DNA of 64,000 nt from Chryseobacterium sp. Marseille-Q5410 (GCA_946892665.1 CAMPOT010000001.1:1488001-1552000); one strand, 5' to 3'; shown: positions 17,401-25,884, numbered from the stretch's first letter. Made by a program: numbers and translations. Notes: a model not told the origin generated them from the letters alone.

Positions 17401-20301
17401 CAGTTGGTAGCTTTCAACGATGTGCAAACCGAATCGGTGAATCTAAAAATTATCTCTGATAAAAAACCTTTGAGAATTGAAACGGTGACTTTCCGCGATA
17501 AACTGCAACCTGGTTCAAAAGAAAAATGGACGGTAAAAATTCTCGGTGAAGATAAAGAGAAAATCAATGCTGAAGTTTTGGCCAGTATGTACGACAAATC
17601 TTTGGATCAGTTTGCGGCTAATTCTTATTCGTGGCAACAGTTGTATCAGCGGTATTTTCTGATGAATTCTTACGGAATCAATGAAAATTTGGCGCAGGAA
17701 TTTTACAACAGACGCGTTCCTTATTTGGAACAGAAAAGTGTGAATTTCCCAAATTTCAATTGGTTTGATGGTGGGATTTATGGAATTCCTTTGATAATGA
17801 AACAATTGGAAACCTCTGCAGGCATAATGAATCAAGAAGGTACGAAAACAGCAAATTACGCCGCTCCGCCACCACCACCAAGTAGAGCAGCTAAAGCAGA
17901 GGTCGCAATGGATGCTGTAATTGTTACCGCGTTGAGTGGAAAAGCGAGTGGAATTGAAATATCAAAGAGAGAAAATCTTGACAAAATCCCAGTTCGCCAA
18001 AATCTCAACGAAACCGCATTTTTCTATCCAAATTTAATGACGGATAAAGAAGGAAATGTCACATTTGAGTTTACTTCTCCAGAAGCTTTAACCCAATGGA
18101 AATTGATGTTTCTAGCGCATACCAAAGATGCGAGAGCTGCGGTTTTGGAGAAAGAAGTGGTTACTCAGAAAGAATTTTCGGTAACTCCTAATTATCCTAG
18201 ATTTTTGCGTGAAGGTGATGAAATGATTTTCAAATCTAAATTGAGCAATTTAACAAATCAACAACTCAACGGTTTTGCGAATTTGCAAATATTAAATGCT
18301 TTTACCAACGAAGATATTTCTTCTCAATTTGAATTGAAAGATATTCAAAAATCATTTACATTAAAAGAAAACGGAAGCACAACTGTTCAATGGAATGTAA
18401 AAGTTCCAAATGGTGTTTCCTCAATAATTATCAAAAATGTAGCACAAGCAGGCGAATTTTCAGATGGTGAACAAAAAGCAATTGCGGTTCTTCCAAACAG
18501 AATGTTAGTGACTGATGCCGTCCCGGTTTTTGTTAAGGAAGGTCAAACCAAAACTTTTGTTTTAGAAAATCTGAAAAATAATTCTTCTAAAACAGCGACT
18601 AATGTATCCATTACATTAGAACTCACTACCAATCCAATTTGGGAAGTGATTTTTGCTTTGCCAAGTCTTAAGAATGATAACAATCTTTCTGCCGATGTGG
18701 TTTTCAATAAATGGTTTGCCGATGTTTTGGCGTCTGAAATTTTCAAAGCCAATCCGAAAATGAAAACTGTTTTTGATGAATATCAATCTAAAGGTTTATT
18801 GAATTCAAATCTCGAGAAAAACCAAGAATTGAAACAGTTGTTATTGGAAGAAACACCTTGGGTTTTGGATGCTAAAAACGAAACCGAACAAATGGCAAAA
18901 TTAGCAAGATTGTTTGATGCGAATTCCATGCGAAATTCAATCAATGATGATTGGAGCGAACTGAAAAAACTGCAAAATCCTGATGGTGGTTTTTCGTGGT
19001 ACGCTGGTTACCCAAGTTCATACTACAATTCCTTATATATTTTGAAAAATTTAGGTAGAATTAATGATTGGTTGAAAGGAAATTTAGCAGATTATCAATC
19101 TACCGAACAAAAAGAAATGGTTTCTCAGTTGGTGAAATATGTGGACAAGGAAGTAAGCAGATACTTTGAAGTTAAAAAAGAAAATGTTTGGAGTAATTAT
19201 GTGTTAGATTATTTGGATACTCGTCATTTTTGGGAAAAAGAATATCCGTTGAGAGGTGATGGCAAGAAAATGAAAGATTTAGTTATTTCAAAAGCGAAAA
19301 CTGCAAAAATTACTGACTTCACTTTCTTTGGTTTACACAGAGCAGCATTACTTTTTGATGCTTTCAATTTAAAAGATATTTCTAAAAAATTGATGACTTA
19401 TTTGAAAGAAACTTCCGTGCAAAGCGAAACTCAAGGGGTGTATTGGAAACAAAATCTCAATGATTGGGGTTGGTATTCTTCTAAAACCGTAAATCACGCT
19501 GGTGCTTTGGAAGCGTTTAATAAATTGACATCTGACCAAAATTTTGTGGAAGAAATGAAAATTTGGCTCATCACCCAAAAAGAAGTTTCAAGTTGGGATA
19601 CATCACGAAGCACGGCCGAAGTGATTTATACGATTTTGAATTCCGGAAAATCCTGGACTTCCACAGAAAGTGATAAAGCCACGATTGTTTGGGGCGGAAA
19701 AGAGCTTACCAATCCAGATACAAAAGCAACGGGTTATGTAAAATCTGCGGTAAATTCAGATAAATTAGGTAAAAATTTGGCAACTGTTACGATTGCAAAA
19801 CCAGGAGCTGGAATTGTGCAGGGTGGTTTATTCTGGCAATATTATGAGGATCTAGACAAAATTAAATCTTCTGAAAATTATATTTCCATCACCAAAGAAT
19901 TGTACAAAAAAGTGAAAACCGTAAATGGTGAAGAATTGAAGAAAATTACGGAAAATTCACCTTTAAAAATCGGCGATAAAGTTACGGTAAGAATGATTCT
20001 GAACACCGACAGAAATATGGAATTTATTCATCTGAAAGATATGAGAGCGGCAGGTTTTGAACCGGTTGATGTACTTTCTGGCTATCAATGGAAGAATAAT
20101 TTGGGCTATTATCAAGTCACCAAAGATGCTTCCACTAATTTCTACATAGAATATATGCCGAAAGGAAAATACGTTTTCGAGTATGATTATATTTGCAATG
20201 CTGCGGGAACTTTCAGCAATGGGATTACCACCTTGCAGAATTATTACGCGCCGCAAATGAATGCGCATACACAGGGAACGAAAGTTTCTATTTCTGAATA
20301 A
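14422..20301 (+). CDS. Alpha-2-macroglobulin family protein lacking the thioester
   Basis: A 1959-residue secreted protein with signal peptide (cleavage after LFAPLFG region). Order: helical N-terminal region to about 350, macroglobulin MG1/MG2 domains (AIYRPGQTVYFKVI near 550), further beta domains, a Pro-rich and TonB-plug-like linker near 1146-1190, the A2M domain (FFYPNLMTDKEGNVTFEFTS near 1200), and the helical complement-like domain from about 1410. The site where active members carry CxEQ reads LPSLKNDNNLSADVVF, so no thioester forms. Bacterial A2Ms trap proteases in the periplasm. No pbpC partner is adjacent. Expression appears monocistronic, with a strong terminator at 20308. Confidence 0.88.
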   Translation: MKNLTKIFSFFLLLMFFAPLFGQKYYDDQWKKVSDNYKSGKYKSNLPIILEIQKQAMKDENINQLIRSLKAEFSISNQTYDDGDNDATSRFFKKLSTFGETLKGDQKLVFRVLLGEFFWDYYQNNSWEINQRTNFDNQDFAQIETWSKLDFKNFLTKNFSILNAEKDHLKNIKTSDIKEIFENKNDLEYFPTLFDWSFSNEIEFLKNDDLFTPNELKQNQARILSNYDELISKNSGNSKLYFQHKKLNDQCGFTICKNQLLQLQNLAKSNIDGDYKLMIIADIVDLLTADKKFAEALQWIEGGKKQYPKSQFYNNLENRKNQILNPTLAIKYEKHTQANLPIHLVAQAKNVDQFSLNIYEVKDDVTNFLKYVSNSYDKNIFSAIKKSLVRKEIFRLPNLNDFQNHQTSLEIKPLPSGIYLVEYVVENGIQDHFYFIATSSRLIYDQKDERKSIEDRLKLVHRQNGQPISNEGLRIFEYSRGKTLNTYNINSDNAANFKFPLSKDKEYYRYFLVQQPKTNDYNLIQAYGNQYYGESKIEDREQAQIFLDRAIYRPGQTVYFKVINTKINKEIESVSAGISQKITLHDANGEEISSQNFKTNEFGSYNGNFILPNGKLNGSFSLQVEGNNIDSYKSFQVEEYKRPKFEVTFEPVKDEYKYGQTIELKGKAMMFSGVPLSNATVNYEIKKQNIRWRYFWWFPRGNDNENSILGEVKTNEKGEFTIKVDLKKDETLEGIQIDNYQINASVTDINGETQSDQTNLKVASVSHYIKVDEVKDTFAGENLKIKVETKNYNDQNLKKSYQVKLSKLQPKERIYRSNFENEIQDLPQLSKAEFIQKFPHDYFEKSEKENRVEKVIFEKNQEPKTDASESKNLDSSVLNLGSLSAGNYKLELFNIEGKDTIKTEKTFEVFDKRFLTDSQKPFLKIIQPKLEFQRNEKAIIYAYSAIPNALVNIYVQNGNGKTETEQKTFKNGVLQYEVAFPKDENIDQINVQFQLVAFNDVQTESVNLKIISDKKPLRIETVTFRDKLQPGSKEKWTVKILGEDKEKINAEVLASMYDKSLDQFAANSYSWQQLYQRYFLMNSYGINENLAQEFYNRRVPYLEQKSVNFPNFNWFDGGIYGIPLIMKQLETSAGIMNQEGTKTANYAAPPPPPSRAAKAEVAMDAVIVTALSGKASGIEISKRENLDKIPVRQNLNETAFFYPNLMTDKEGNVTFEFTSPEALTQWKLMFLAHTKDARAAVLEKEVVTQKEFSVTPNYPRFLREGDEMIFKSKLSNLTNQQLNGFANLQILNAFTNEDISSQFELKDIQKSFTLKENGSTTVQWNVKVPNGVSSIIIKNVAQAGEFSDGEQKAIAVLPNRMLVTDAVPVFVKEGQTKTFVLENLKNNSSKTATNVSITLELTTNPIWEVIFALPSLKNDNNLSADVVFNKWFADVLASEIFKANPKMKTVFDEYQSKGLLNSNLEKNQELKQLLLEETPWVLDAKNETEQMAKLARLFDANSMRNSINDDWSELKKLQNPDGGFSWYAGYPSSYYNSLYILKNLGRINDWLKGNLADYQSTEQKEMVSQLVKYVDKEVSRYFEVKKENVWSNYVLDYLDTRHFWEKEYPLRGDGKKMKDLVISKAKTAKITDFTFFGLHRAALLFDAFNLKDISKKLMTYLKETSVQSETQGVYWKQNLNDWGWYSSKTVNHAGALEAFNKLTSDQNFVEEMKIWLITQKEVSSWDTSRSTAEVIYTILNSGKSWTSTESDKATIVWGGKELTNPDTKATGYVKSAVNSDKLGKNLATVTIAKPGAGIVQGGLFWQYYEDLDKIKSSENYISITKELYKKVKTVNGEELKKITENSPLKIGDKVTVRMILNTDRNMEFIHLKDMRAAGFEPVDVLSGYQWKNNLGYYQVTKDASTNFYIEYMPKGKYVFEYDYICNAAGTFSNGITTLQNYYAPQMNAHTQGTKVSISE

Positions 20302-20307
20302 TTGTAA

Positions 20308-20349
20308 ATAAAATCGCCCACAAATTTTTTGTGGGTGATTTTATTTTTT
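20308..20349 (+). terminator. Intrinsic terminator of the A2M gene
   Basis: Long stem AAAATCGCCCACAAA / TTTGTGGGTGATTTT (one G-T pair) with a 3-base loop and a following T-rich tract. It separates the A2M gene from the efflux cluster. Confidence 0.85.
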
Positions 20350-20362
20350 GACAAATGTCAAA
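20347..20362. promoter_or_regulatory. Palindromic operator candidate upstream of tolC
   Basis: TTTGACAAATGTCAAA is a perfect inverted repeat with 7-bp arms and a 2-base centre. It contains TTGAC-N4-GTCAA, the geometry of FNR-type sites (TTGAT-N4-ATCAA). Its centre is about 42 bases upstream of the start expected from the -7-like box at 20384, a class II activator position. A Crp/Fnr-type regulator is encoded at the end of the same cluster. Confidence 0.5.
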
Positions 20363-20383
20363 GCATTTTTTTTTCATTCTTCG

Positions 20384-20391
20384 CAACTTTG
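20384..20391 (+). promoter_or_regulatory. -7-like promoter box (CAACTTTG) for tolC
   Basis: Seven of eight positions match TAnnTTTG, 22 bases before the ATG at 20414 and just downstream of the palindrome. An imperfect box next to an activator-type site is consistent with regulated expression. Confidence 0.45.
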
Positions 20392-20413
20392 CATCCGTAA
20401 ACAAACAATAAAA

Positions 20414-21820
20414 ATGAAAAACTATAAAACATTAATTTTCACAGCAATGATGGGCATTCCTTTGTCCTTCTCTGCGCAAACTGCTCCTTCCTTCCAGGAA
20501 TTGGTAGACGCAGCGATGACTAAAGATGCGGCCATAGAACAACAAAATTTAGAATCTAAAGCAAACGAATTAGATCAAGAAAAACTTAAAGATATTTTCT
20601 TGCCAAAGGTGGAGATTTCTGGTAAAGCTGGATACTTAAACGCTACGGCAAAGGTAGTCTCACCAGAAATTGCGATACCTGCAATTAACCCTCTTTTTCC
20701 CGGTGCAGTTTTCCCGGAAGGAACTTTTAACAATAATTTTAATTTGTCAGGTTTTGATGCCGCGGCAAAAATCGAAGCAACAGCGGTTCTTTATTCTGGC
20801 GGAAAAGTAAAGTATCTGAAGCAAGCTTTGATTGAAAAAGACAATGCCAATAAAGCATTGCAGGTTAAAAATGAAGACGAAGTGATTACGCAGATTTCTA
20901 AAGCGTATGATCAGTTTGCACTTGTAGCAGAGTCAAAAAACGTGTTGGATGAAAGCAAAAAACGTCTGGATGCCAATAAAAAAACAGCTGAAAAAGCTCT
21001 TGGTTATGGACTAATCACCCCTTACGATTACAAAAAAATAGAACTTGCCCAAGCTACCTTGGATTCTAAAATGGTAGAATACGAAGGCAAAAAAGAGTTG
21101 CTGATTACGCAATTACATCTTTTAACAGGAATTGAAAAGGAGCGAATTGCCCTGATCAACCCGAATCTGGAAAAAATTGAGTATTTGGTAACCGATGAAA
21201 GCATCGACAACAGAGCGGAACTGAAAGCTTTGGATTTTGGAATGAAAGCCATTGATGCCAAAATAAAAGCAGAAAAAACGTGGTGGATTCCTAAAGTTCA
21301 AGCGATGACGTCGCTTTCCTACATGGGATTTTATAACACCAATATTTCTTCCTCTAAAGCATTAATGCCGGGAACTGGCGCAAAGTTAGATAATGACTTG
21401 ACTAATCTTAATTTACTGCCCATTTTTCAAGCGGGAATTGGTTTTAAATGGGATGTTTTTGATGGAAATGAAGGAAAACATGAAGTAGAAAAAGCAAAAA
21501 TTGACAGAGAAATTTTAGAAAGTAAAAAAACTGATGCTGAAAGAAAATTGCAACTTAATTTAGCCAATAATCAAACCAATTATAACATCGCAAATGCCCA
21601 GGTTGACTTAAAAGCGACGGCGAAAAAAATTGCTAAAAATGCATTGACACAAGCCGAAAAAGAATTCAGATATGGTTTGATTAAAGCAACCCAATTAATT
21701 GAAGCGGAAAATGATTTGGAAGTCGCAGAATTGGACTATCAAACTGCTGTTTTCAACCAAAGAAGGGCAGCGATTGAACTGATGAAGTCTACACAAAATT
21801 TAAACGCAGAAAAACTATAA
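20414..21820 (+). CDS. TolC family outer membrane efflux protein
   Basis: A 468-residue protein with signal peptide ending in SFSAQ. It has the duplicated TolC layout: long coiled-coil stretches (for example residues 150-230 and 380-460) separated by two short barrel segments, and a first repeat beginning FQELVDAAMTKDAAIEQQNL. It would form the outer membrane channel for the membrane fusion protein and permease encoded next. The ATG at 20414 is chosen because it gives a proper signal peptide and lies behind the promoter; an upstream TTG would run through the operator. It is 37 bases upstream of the HlyD gene. Confidence 0.88.
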   Translation: MKNYKTLIFTAMMGIPLSFSAQTAPSFQELVDAAMTKDAAIEQQNLESKANELDQEKLKDIFLPKVEISGKAGYLNATAKVVSPEIAIPAINPLFPGAVFPEGTFNNNFNLSGFDAAAKIEATAVLYSGGKVKYLKQALIEKDNANKALQVKNEDEVITQISKAYDQFALVAESKNVLDESKKRLDANKKTAEKALGYGLITPYDYKKIELAQATLDSKMVEYEGKKELLITQLHLLTGIEKERIALINPNLEKIEYLVTDESIDNRAELKALDFGMKAIDAKIKAEKTWWIPKVQAMTSLSYMGFYNTNISSSKALMPGTGAKLDNDLTNLNLLPIFQAGIGFKWDVFDGNEGKHEVEKAKIDREILESKKTDAERKLQLNLANNQTNYNIANAQVDLKATAKKIAKNALTQAEKEFRYGLIKATQLIEAENDLEVAELDYQTAVFNQRRAAIELMKSTQNLNAEKL

Positions 21821-21857
21821 AACGATAAACATTAAACAAATAAAATATATTAATCCG

Positions 21858-22817
21858 ATGAAAAACTATATTGCAATATCTTTATTTTTAGTAACCCTAC
21901 TTTCTCTGGGAGCTTGTAAAAATGAAACTCCGCAAAAGTTAACCGAAGGTAAAACCAAAAAGGAAATTGTTTCTTTCGCACCTAAAGTTACCGGTAGAAT
22001 TTTAAAAATTTATGTAGAAGAAGGACAAACTGTAAAAGCAGGAGATACCCTAGCAATGTTAGACGTTCCCGAAGTTACAGCGAAAATTGCTCAAGCAAGG
22101 GGAGCAACTGCCGCTGCCGCCGCACAAGCACAGATGGCGAGAAATGGGGCAACTGCAGACCAACTTCGTCAATTAAGAGCCAAACAAAAGGGTTTAGCAG
22201 AACAATATCAGTATGCCCAAAAATCCTTTAGAAGAGCCCAAAATATGTATAAAGACAGTTTGCTTTCTCCACAAAATTACGATGAGGCTTTCGCAAAATT
22301 ACAAGGTGCAAAAGCGCAATACGACGCAGTGAATGCAGAACTCCACGATGTAGAAGTTGGTACAAGATTAGAAAAAATAGAAATGGCGATAGGTCAAGAA
22401 AACCAAGCGAGAGGTGTTCTCCAAGAAGCCAATGTTGCCTATTCTGAAAGATATATTATCGCAACCAATGATATGGAAATTGAAACTATTTCTCTAAATG
22501 TAGGCGAATTGGCAACTGCAGGTTATGCGTTATTTAACGGCTACATTCCGAACTCTACTTATTTCCGTTTTACCATTCCAGAAAGTAAAATTTCTAAATA
22601 TCAAAAAGGAATGACCGTCGATATGAAATCTATTTACGGTAATCAGGAGTTTTCGGGAAAAGTAGTTTCCATCAAACAATTGACAAAATATGCAGATATT
22701 ACCACTGCTTTCCCAGATTATCAACCAGATGATGCGGTTTACGAAATTAAAGTAATTCCTACAGATAGAGCAAAAGTGAATAATATTTTGGTGAATTCTA
22801 GCATAACTTTAAAATAA
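21858..22817 (+). CDS. HlyD-family membrane fusion lipoprotein
   Basis: A 319-residue periplasmic adaptor with lipobox LGAC (Cys20). The biotinyl-lipoyl-like domain is seen in VTGRILKIYVEEGQTVKAGD and its return strand, split by an Ala-rich coiled-coil hairpin (AAAAAQAQMARNGATADQL through about residue 170), followed by the beta-barrel domain around IPESKISKYQKGMTVDMKS. It bridges an inner membrane transporter to TolC. The operon position after tolC and before an ABC-2 permease supports an efflux or export role; the cargo is unknown. Confidence 0.87.
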   Translation: MKNYIAISLFLVTLLSLGACKNETPQKLTEGKTKKEIVSFAPKVTGRILKIYVEEGQTVKAGDTLAMLDVPEVTAKIAQARGATAAAAAQAQMARNGATADQLRQLRAKQKGLAEQYQYAQKSFRRAQNMYKDSLLSPQNYDEAFAKLQGAKAQYDAVNAELHDVEVGTRLEKIEMAIGQENQARGVLQEANVAYSERYIIATNDMEIETISLNVGELATAGYALFNGYIPNSTYFRFTIPESKISKYQKGMTVDMKSIYGNQEFSGKVVSIKQLTKYADITTAFPDYQPDDAVYEIKVIPTDRAKVNNILVNSSITLK

Positions 22818-22828
22818 TCTTAACTAAA

Positions 22829-22940
22829 AACCGCAAAAGCTCCAAAAGAAATGTTTGAAAATAAGCAATTCAAAAGTAAAAAAAGTTTTTTTTCTTTTGG
22901 AAAACTTTAAAACGGAAAAGCTTTTGTCTCTTTTGTGGTT
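22829..22940. repeat. Imperfect inverted-repeat element between hlyD-like and permease genes
   Basis: The outer arms AACCGCAAAAGCTCCAAAAG (22829-22848) and the reverse complement of 22921-22940 agree at 16 of 20 positions, giving a 112-bp element with a T/A-rich interior. There is no coding potential. It fills nearly the whole intergenic gap. It could be a small MITE-like or processing element. Confidence 0.5.
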
Positions 22941-22963
22941 AAAAAAAATAAAATTTAGAAAAA

Positions 22964-24148
22964 ATGAAACAGTTAAGATACCTTTTAAAAAGAGAGTTTC
23001 ATTTGTTCTTCACGAACAAAACAATGCTTTCTGTATTTTTTATGGCTCCCATTTTCTACGCGCTTTTGTTAGGTTTTACCTATGAAAAGGGAAAAGTAAC
23101 GGATATTCCTGTGATTGTGATTAATCATGACCAAACTCCTTTGTCTAACCAAATTGTTGACATGTTAGAGGATAATCAAACACTAAAAGTGCTGAATTAT
23201 GTAGATGAACCAGCGATTTTGAAAGATGAGGTCATCAAAACGGAAGCAGGAGCAGTAGTGATTATTCCTGAACGTTTCGAAGCCAATATGCTACAAAAGA
23301 AATATCCAGAAATTAACGTCTATGTCAATACCTCGAATGTGTTGACAGCTAATTTCGCTTCAAAAGCAATTCAGATTACCTTGGGAACTTTTTCTGCAGG
23401 TGCCGAAATGAAAGCTTTGCAGAAAAAAGGGATGAATGCGGACCAAGCAAAAGCCAATATAGAACCCTTTAAAGCGAATTATATTACGCTTTTTAACACC
23501 ACGAGTAATTACTTAATTTTCATGTGGCCAGCAATGATGGCGGTGGTTTTACAACAGGTAATTCTTTTGGCAATGGCGGTTACGTTTTCAGAAGAATTTA
23601 AAAGGGATTCCTTCATTAAAGATTTTGCAGGGAAACACAAATATGCGATTTTGGTAATGGCGATTAAATGTTTACCCGTTTGGATTTTTTCCAATTTAAA
23701 TATTTTATTCTTTTACTTGTGTAGCTTGTATTTTAAAATTCCAGTTCCAGAAAACGCTATGAATTTCTTCTTGATAACTGCAATTTATGTAGTAGCAGCA
23801 ACCAATTTAGGCGTTTTGGTAAGTATTTTAGTTCCAGATGCATTGAAGGCCACTCAGATTTTAATGGTAATTGCTTCGCCTGCGTTCATTATCAGTGGGT
23901 TTACCTGGCCTACCTATGCAATGCCTGATTTCATTACCTATTTTACCAAAATTATTCCTTTAACCCCATATCTGGAAGCGCTGAAAATAATGGTGGTAGA
24001 AAAAGGTTCCGATTATTTAACCCAAAAATATTTCTGGCACTTATTTATTCTAGGTTGGATATACTTCATTTTGGGATGGATTGCACTGAAAATCAAAATT
24101 AAAATGCTGTTCAAAGAATATAATCTCTCCGAAGATTACGAAGAGTAA
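22964..24148 (+). CDS. ABC-2 type transporter permease (YhhJ-like)
   Basis: A 394-residue membrane protein. It has one N-terminal helix (residues about 20-40), a large periplasmic domain with TDIPVIVINHDQTPLSNQIV, and five C-terminal helices, with the ABC-2 signature region SPAFIISGFTWPTYAMPDFI. This is the layout of YbhS/YhhJ-type permeases that work with an HlyD protein and TolC. No ATPase gene and no second permease is found here, so the ATP-binding subunit must be encoded elsewhere or has been lost. A weak hairpin follows at 24190. Confidence 0.85.
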   Translation: MKQLRYLLKREFHLFFTNKTMLSVFFMAPIFYALLLGFTYEKGKVTDIPVIVINHDQTPLSNQIVDMLEDNQTLKVLNYVDEPAILKDEVIKTEAGAVVIIPERFEANMLQKKYPEINVYVNTSNVLTANFASKAIQITLGTFSAGAEMKALQKKGMNADQAKANIEPFKANYITLFNTTSNYLIFMWPAMMAVVLQQVILLAMAVTFSEEFKRDSFIKDFAGKHKYAILVMAIKCLPVWIFSNLNILFFYLCSLYFKIPVPENAMNFFLITAIYVVAATNLGVLVSILVPDALKATQILMVIASPAFIISGFTWPTYAMPDFITYFTKIIPLTPYLEALKIMVVEKGSDYLTQKYFWHLFILGWIYFILGWIALKIKIKMLFKEYNLSEDYEE

Positions 24149-24189
24149 TGTTTCGATACATCAATATAGTTTTATTTAATGTTTATGAG

Positions 24190-24222
24190 AAGGCGTTGCA
24201 GTTTAGTGAAGCGCCTTTTTTT
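24190..24222 (+). terminator. Probable terminator of the efflux operon
   Basis: AAGGCG and CGCCTT pair across about 16 bases and are followed by a run of T. The stem is short, so termination may be partial. Confidence 0.5.
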
Positions 24223-24225
24223 GTT

Positions 24226-24233
24226 TACTTTTG
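24226..24233 (+). promoter_or_regulatory. -7 promoter box (TACTTTTG) for the Crp/Fnr regulator
   Basis: Exact TAnnTTTG match 17 bases before ATG 24251. It overlaps the small palindrome TTAC-TTTT-GTAA, whose spacing matches the TTGAC-N4-GTCAA site before tolC, so autoregulation is possible. Confidence 0.5.
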
Positions 24234-24250
24234 TAAGAAATCCAGTCTTC

Positions 24251-24811
24251 ATGAAACTAATTCAAGAACTTAATAAGCACATTACGGTAGATGCAGAAAT
24301 AGAGCGTTTTCTAAATGAAGAATGTGAAACAAAAGTCTTTGATAAAGGAGAAATATTGAGCAAGCAGAATCAATACAACCATACTGTTTTCTTTGTTGAC
24401 GAAGGTTTGCTTAGAATGTTTTACTACGAAAACGGAAAAGATATCACCACCAATTTTTTTTCGGAGGGCAAGATTACGGCCAATATTGATACGCTTTTTA
24501 AAAACCAACCGACTCGAAATAACATTGAAACATTAGAAAAATCGGTCATTACCACTTGTAATTTCAACAAATTAGAAGAATTATGTTGGGTTTCGCTTAC
24601 TGCGGCAAATTTCAGCAGATATATTTTAGGAAATTTAATGATCGAGATGTCACGCAGAATTTCGTCGTTGCAATTTATGACGGCAAAAGAAAAGTACATC
24701 CAACTTTTAGAAGAAAATCCTAACATTATTCTCAGAGCTCCACTCGGAATGATTGCTTCATATTTGGGTATTTCCCAAGAAACTTTAAGCCGAATTAGAA
24801 GTGATATTTAA
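24251..24811 (+). CDS. Crp/Fnr family transcriptional regulator
   Basis: A 186-residue protein with an N-terminal cyclic-nucleotide-binding-like beta barrel (about 10-120, including TKVFDKGEILSKQNQYNHTV and VFFVDEGLLRMFYYENGKD) and a C-terminal winged helix with recognition helix MIASYLGISQETLSRIRSDI. The ligand pocket residues of cAMP-binding CRP are not evident, and no FNR-type cysteine cluster is seen. ATG 24251 is chosen: the longer frame would start before the promoter box. It is the likely candidate for binding the FNR-like palindrome ahead of tolC. Confidence 0.85.
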   Translation: MKLIQELNKHITVDAEIERFLNEECETKVFDKGEILSKQNQYNHTVFFVDEGLLRMFYYENGKDITTNFFSEGKITANIDTLFKNQPTRNNIETLEKSVITTCNFNKLEELCWVSLTAANFSRYILGNLMIEMSRRISSLQFMTAKEKYIQLLEENPNIILRAPLGMIASYLGISQETLSRIRSDI

Positions 24812-24919
24812 ATTTAAACGCTGTTTAGATCTTCCCAATTTTATTATATTTTTTTATCCTGTTTTGGCTGAGGTTTTAGAAATTTCATTTAATTTTATAT
24901 TCCTCTTAAAATAAAATCA

Positions 24920-25375
24920 ATGCAAAATATATTTGATGCAAAAGTTGCGCAAGAATACATCAACAGAATCAATAATTTAACACCAGAAACCCAAAGAAAA
25001 TGGGGCAAAATGAGCGTTGATCAGGTTTTGGCGCATCTTAATGTGGCCTACGAAACGATTTACGAACCCGAAAAACATCCGAAACCGGGGTTCATTGCTG
25101 GTTTACTTCTGAAGAATTTCGTGAAATCGAAAACAGTGAATGAGCTTCCGTATAAGCAAAATCTACCGACAGGACCAATGTTCATCATTAAGGGAAATAA
25201 AAACTTTGATGAAGAAAAAAAACGGTTGATTGGTTTTATCCAGAAAACCCAGCAGCTTGGTAAAGAAGCTTTCGACGGTAAAATGTCGCATTCTTTCGGT
25301 AAACTTACGGCTCAGGAATGGAATAATATGTTGGCGAAACACCTCAATCATCACTTAGATCAATTTGGCGTTTAA
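24920..25375 (+). CDS. DUF1569 (DinB-like) protein
   Basis: A 151-residue protein with the DUF1569 pattern: TQRKWGKMSVDQVLAHLNVA at the N-terminus, then MSHSFGKLTAQEWNNMLAKH and a final LNHHLDQFGV. The paired His residues in the two helices resemble the metal triad of the DinB four-helix bundle. Biochemical role is unknown; DinB-like proteins include thiol-dependent transferases and damage-inducible proteins. Nothing in the neighbourhood defines a pathway. Start codon ATG is followed by an uninterrupted frame of normal family length. Confidence 0.78.
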   Translation: MQNIFDAKVAQEYINRINNLTPETQRKWGKMSVDQVLAHLNVAYETIYEPEKHPKPGFIAGLLLKNFVKSKTVNELPYKQNLPTGPMFIIKGNKNFDEEKKRLIGFIQKTQQLGKEAFDGKMSHSFGKLTAQEWNNMLAKHLNHHLDQFGV

Positions 25376-25411
25376 ATTTGGCAATCACAAGAAACTAAAA
25401 TATCCATTTCC

Positions 25412-25879
25412 ATGAAAAATATACTTTTGTTTTTTTTGTTTATAAGTACATTTGCTTCTGCTCAAATGCCGAATATTTCTACGGTTTGGCTGAATAATTC
25501 AATGCCATACACAGGAACCATTGGTGATCAAAAAGAAGTGATGAAAATAATGGTGGAAATTTCAGAACAGAACCGAAAAAATGATCAGGAATATTTCATT
25601 TCCGGCTATTCTGTCGTGGAAAATACAAATTCAAAATTTGAAGGAAAACTGAAAATAACTAAATACAAAAACGGAAAAAAACGAAGCAGCATTTTCGGTG
25701 AATACGAATTTGCCGAAGAACCAAAAGGTAAACATTCCGGAATTCTGAAAGGCAATTTTATTTACACCTTCATGTGGAATGCGAAAACCCAAAAAATCCA
25801 ACAACAATACATCCAGTTTATCGGCGATTGGGCAAGCTACGATGGAACTTTAACTTATAAAACCAACTGGAAAAACTAA
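25412..25879 (+). CDS. Secreted hypothetical protein
   Basis: A 155-residue protein with a signal peptide (MKNILLFFLFISTFASAQ, cleavage after AQ). The mature part is beta-rich, with Trp/Tyr-containing strands such as FISGYSVVENTNSKFEGKL and YIQFIGDWASYDGTLTY. I do not recognise the family. It starts 36 bases after the DUF1569 gene and ends 5 bases before the next gene, so it is likely co-transcribed with the membrane protein and GNAT genes that follow. Confidence 0.65.
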   Translation: MKNILLFFLFISTFASAQMPNISTVWLNNSMPYTGTIGDQKEVMKIMVEISEQNRKNDQEYFISGYSVVENTNSKFEGKLKITKYKNGKKRSSIFGEYEFAEEPKGKHSGILKGNFIYTFMWNAKTQKIQQQYIQFIGDWASYDGTLTYKTNWKN

Positions 25880-25884
25880 TCATC

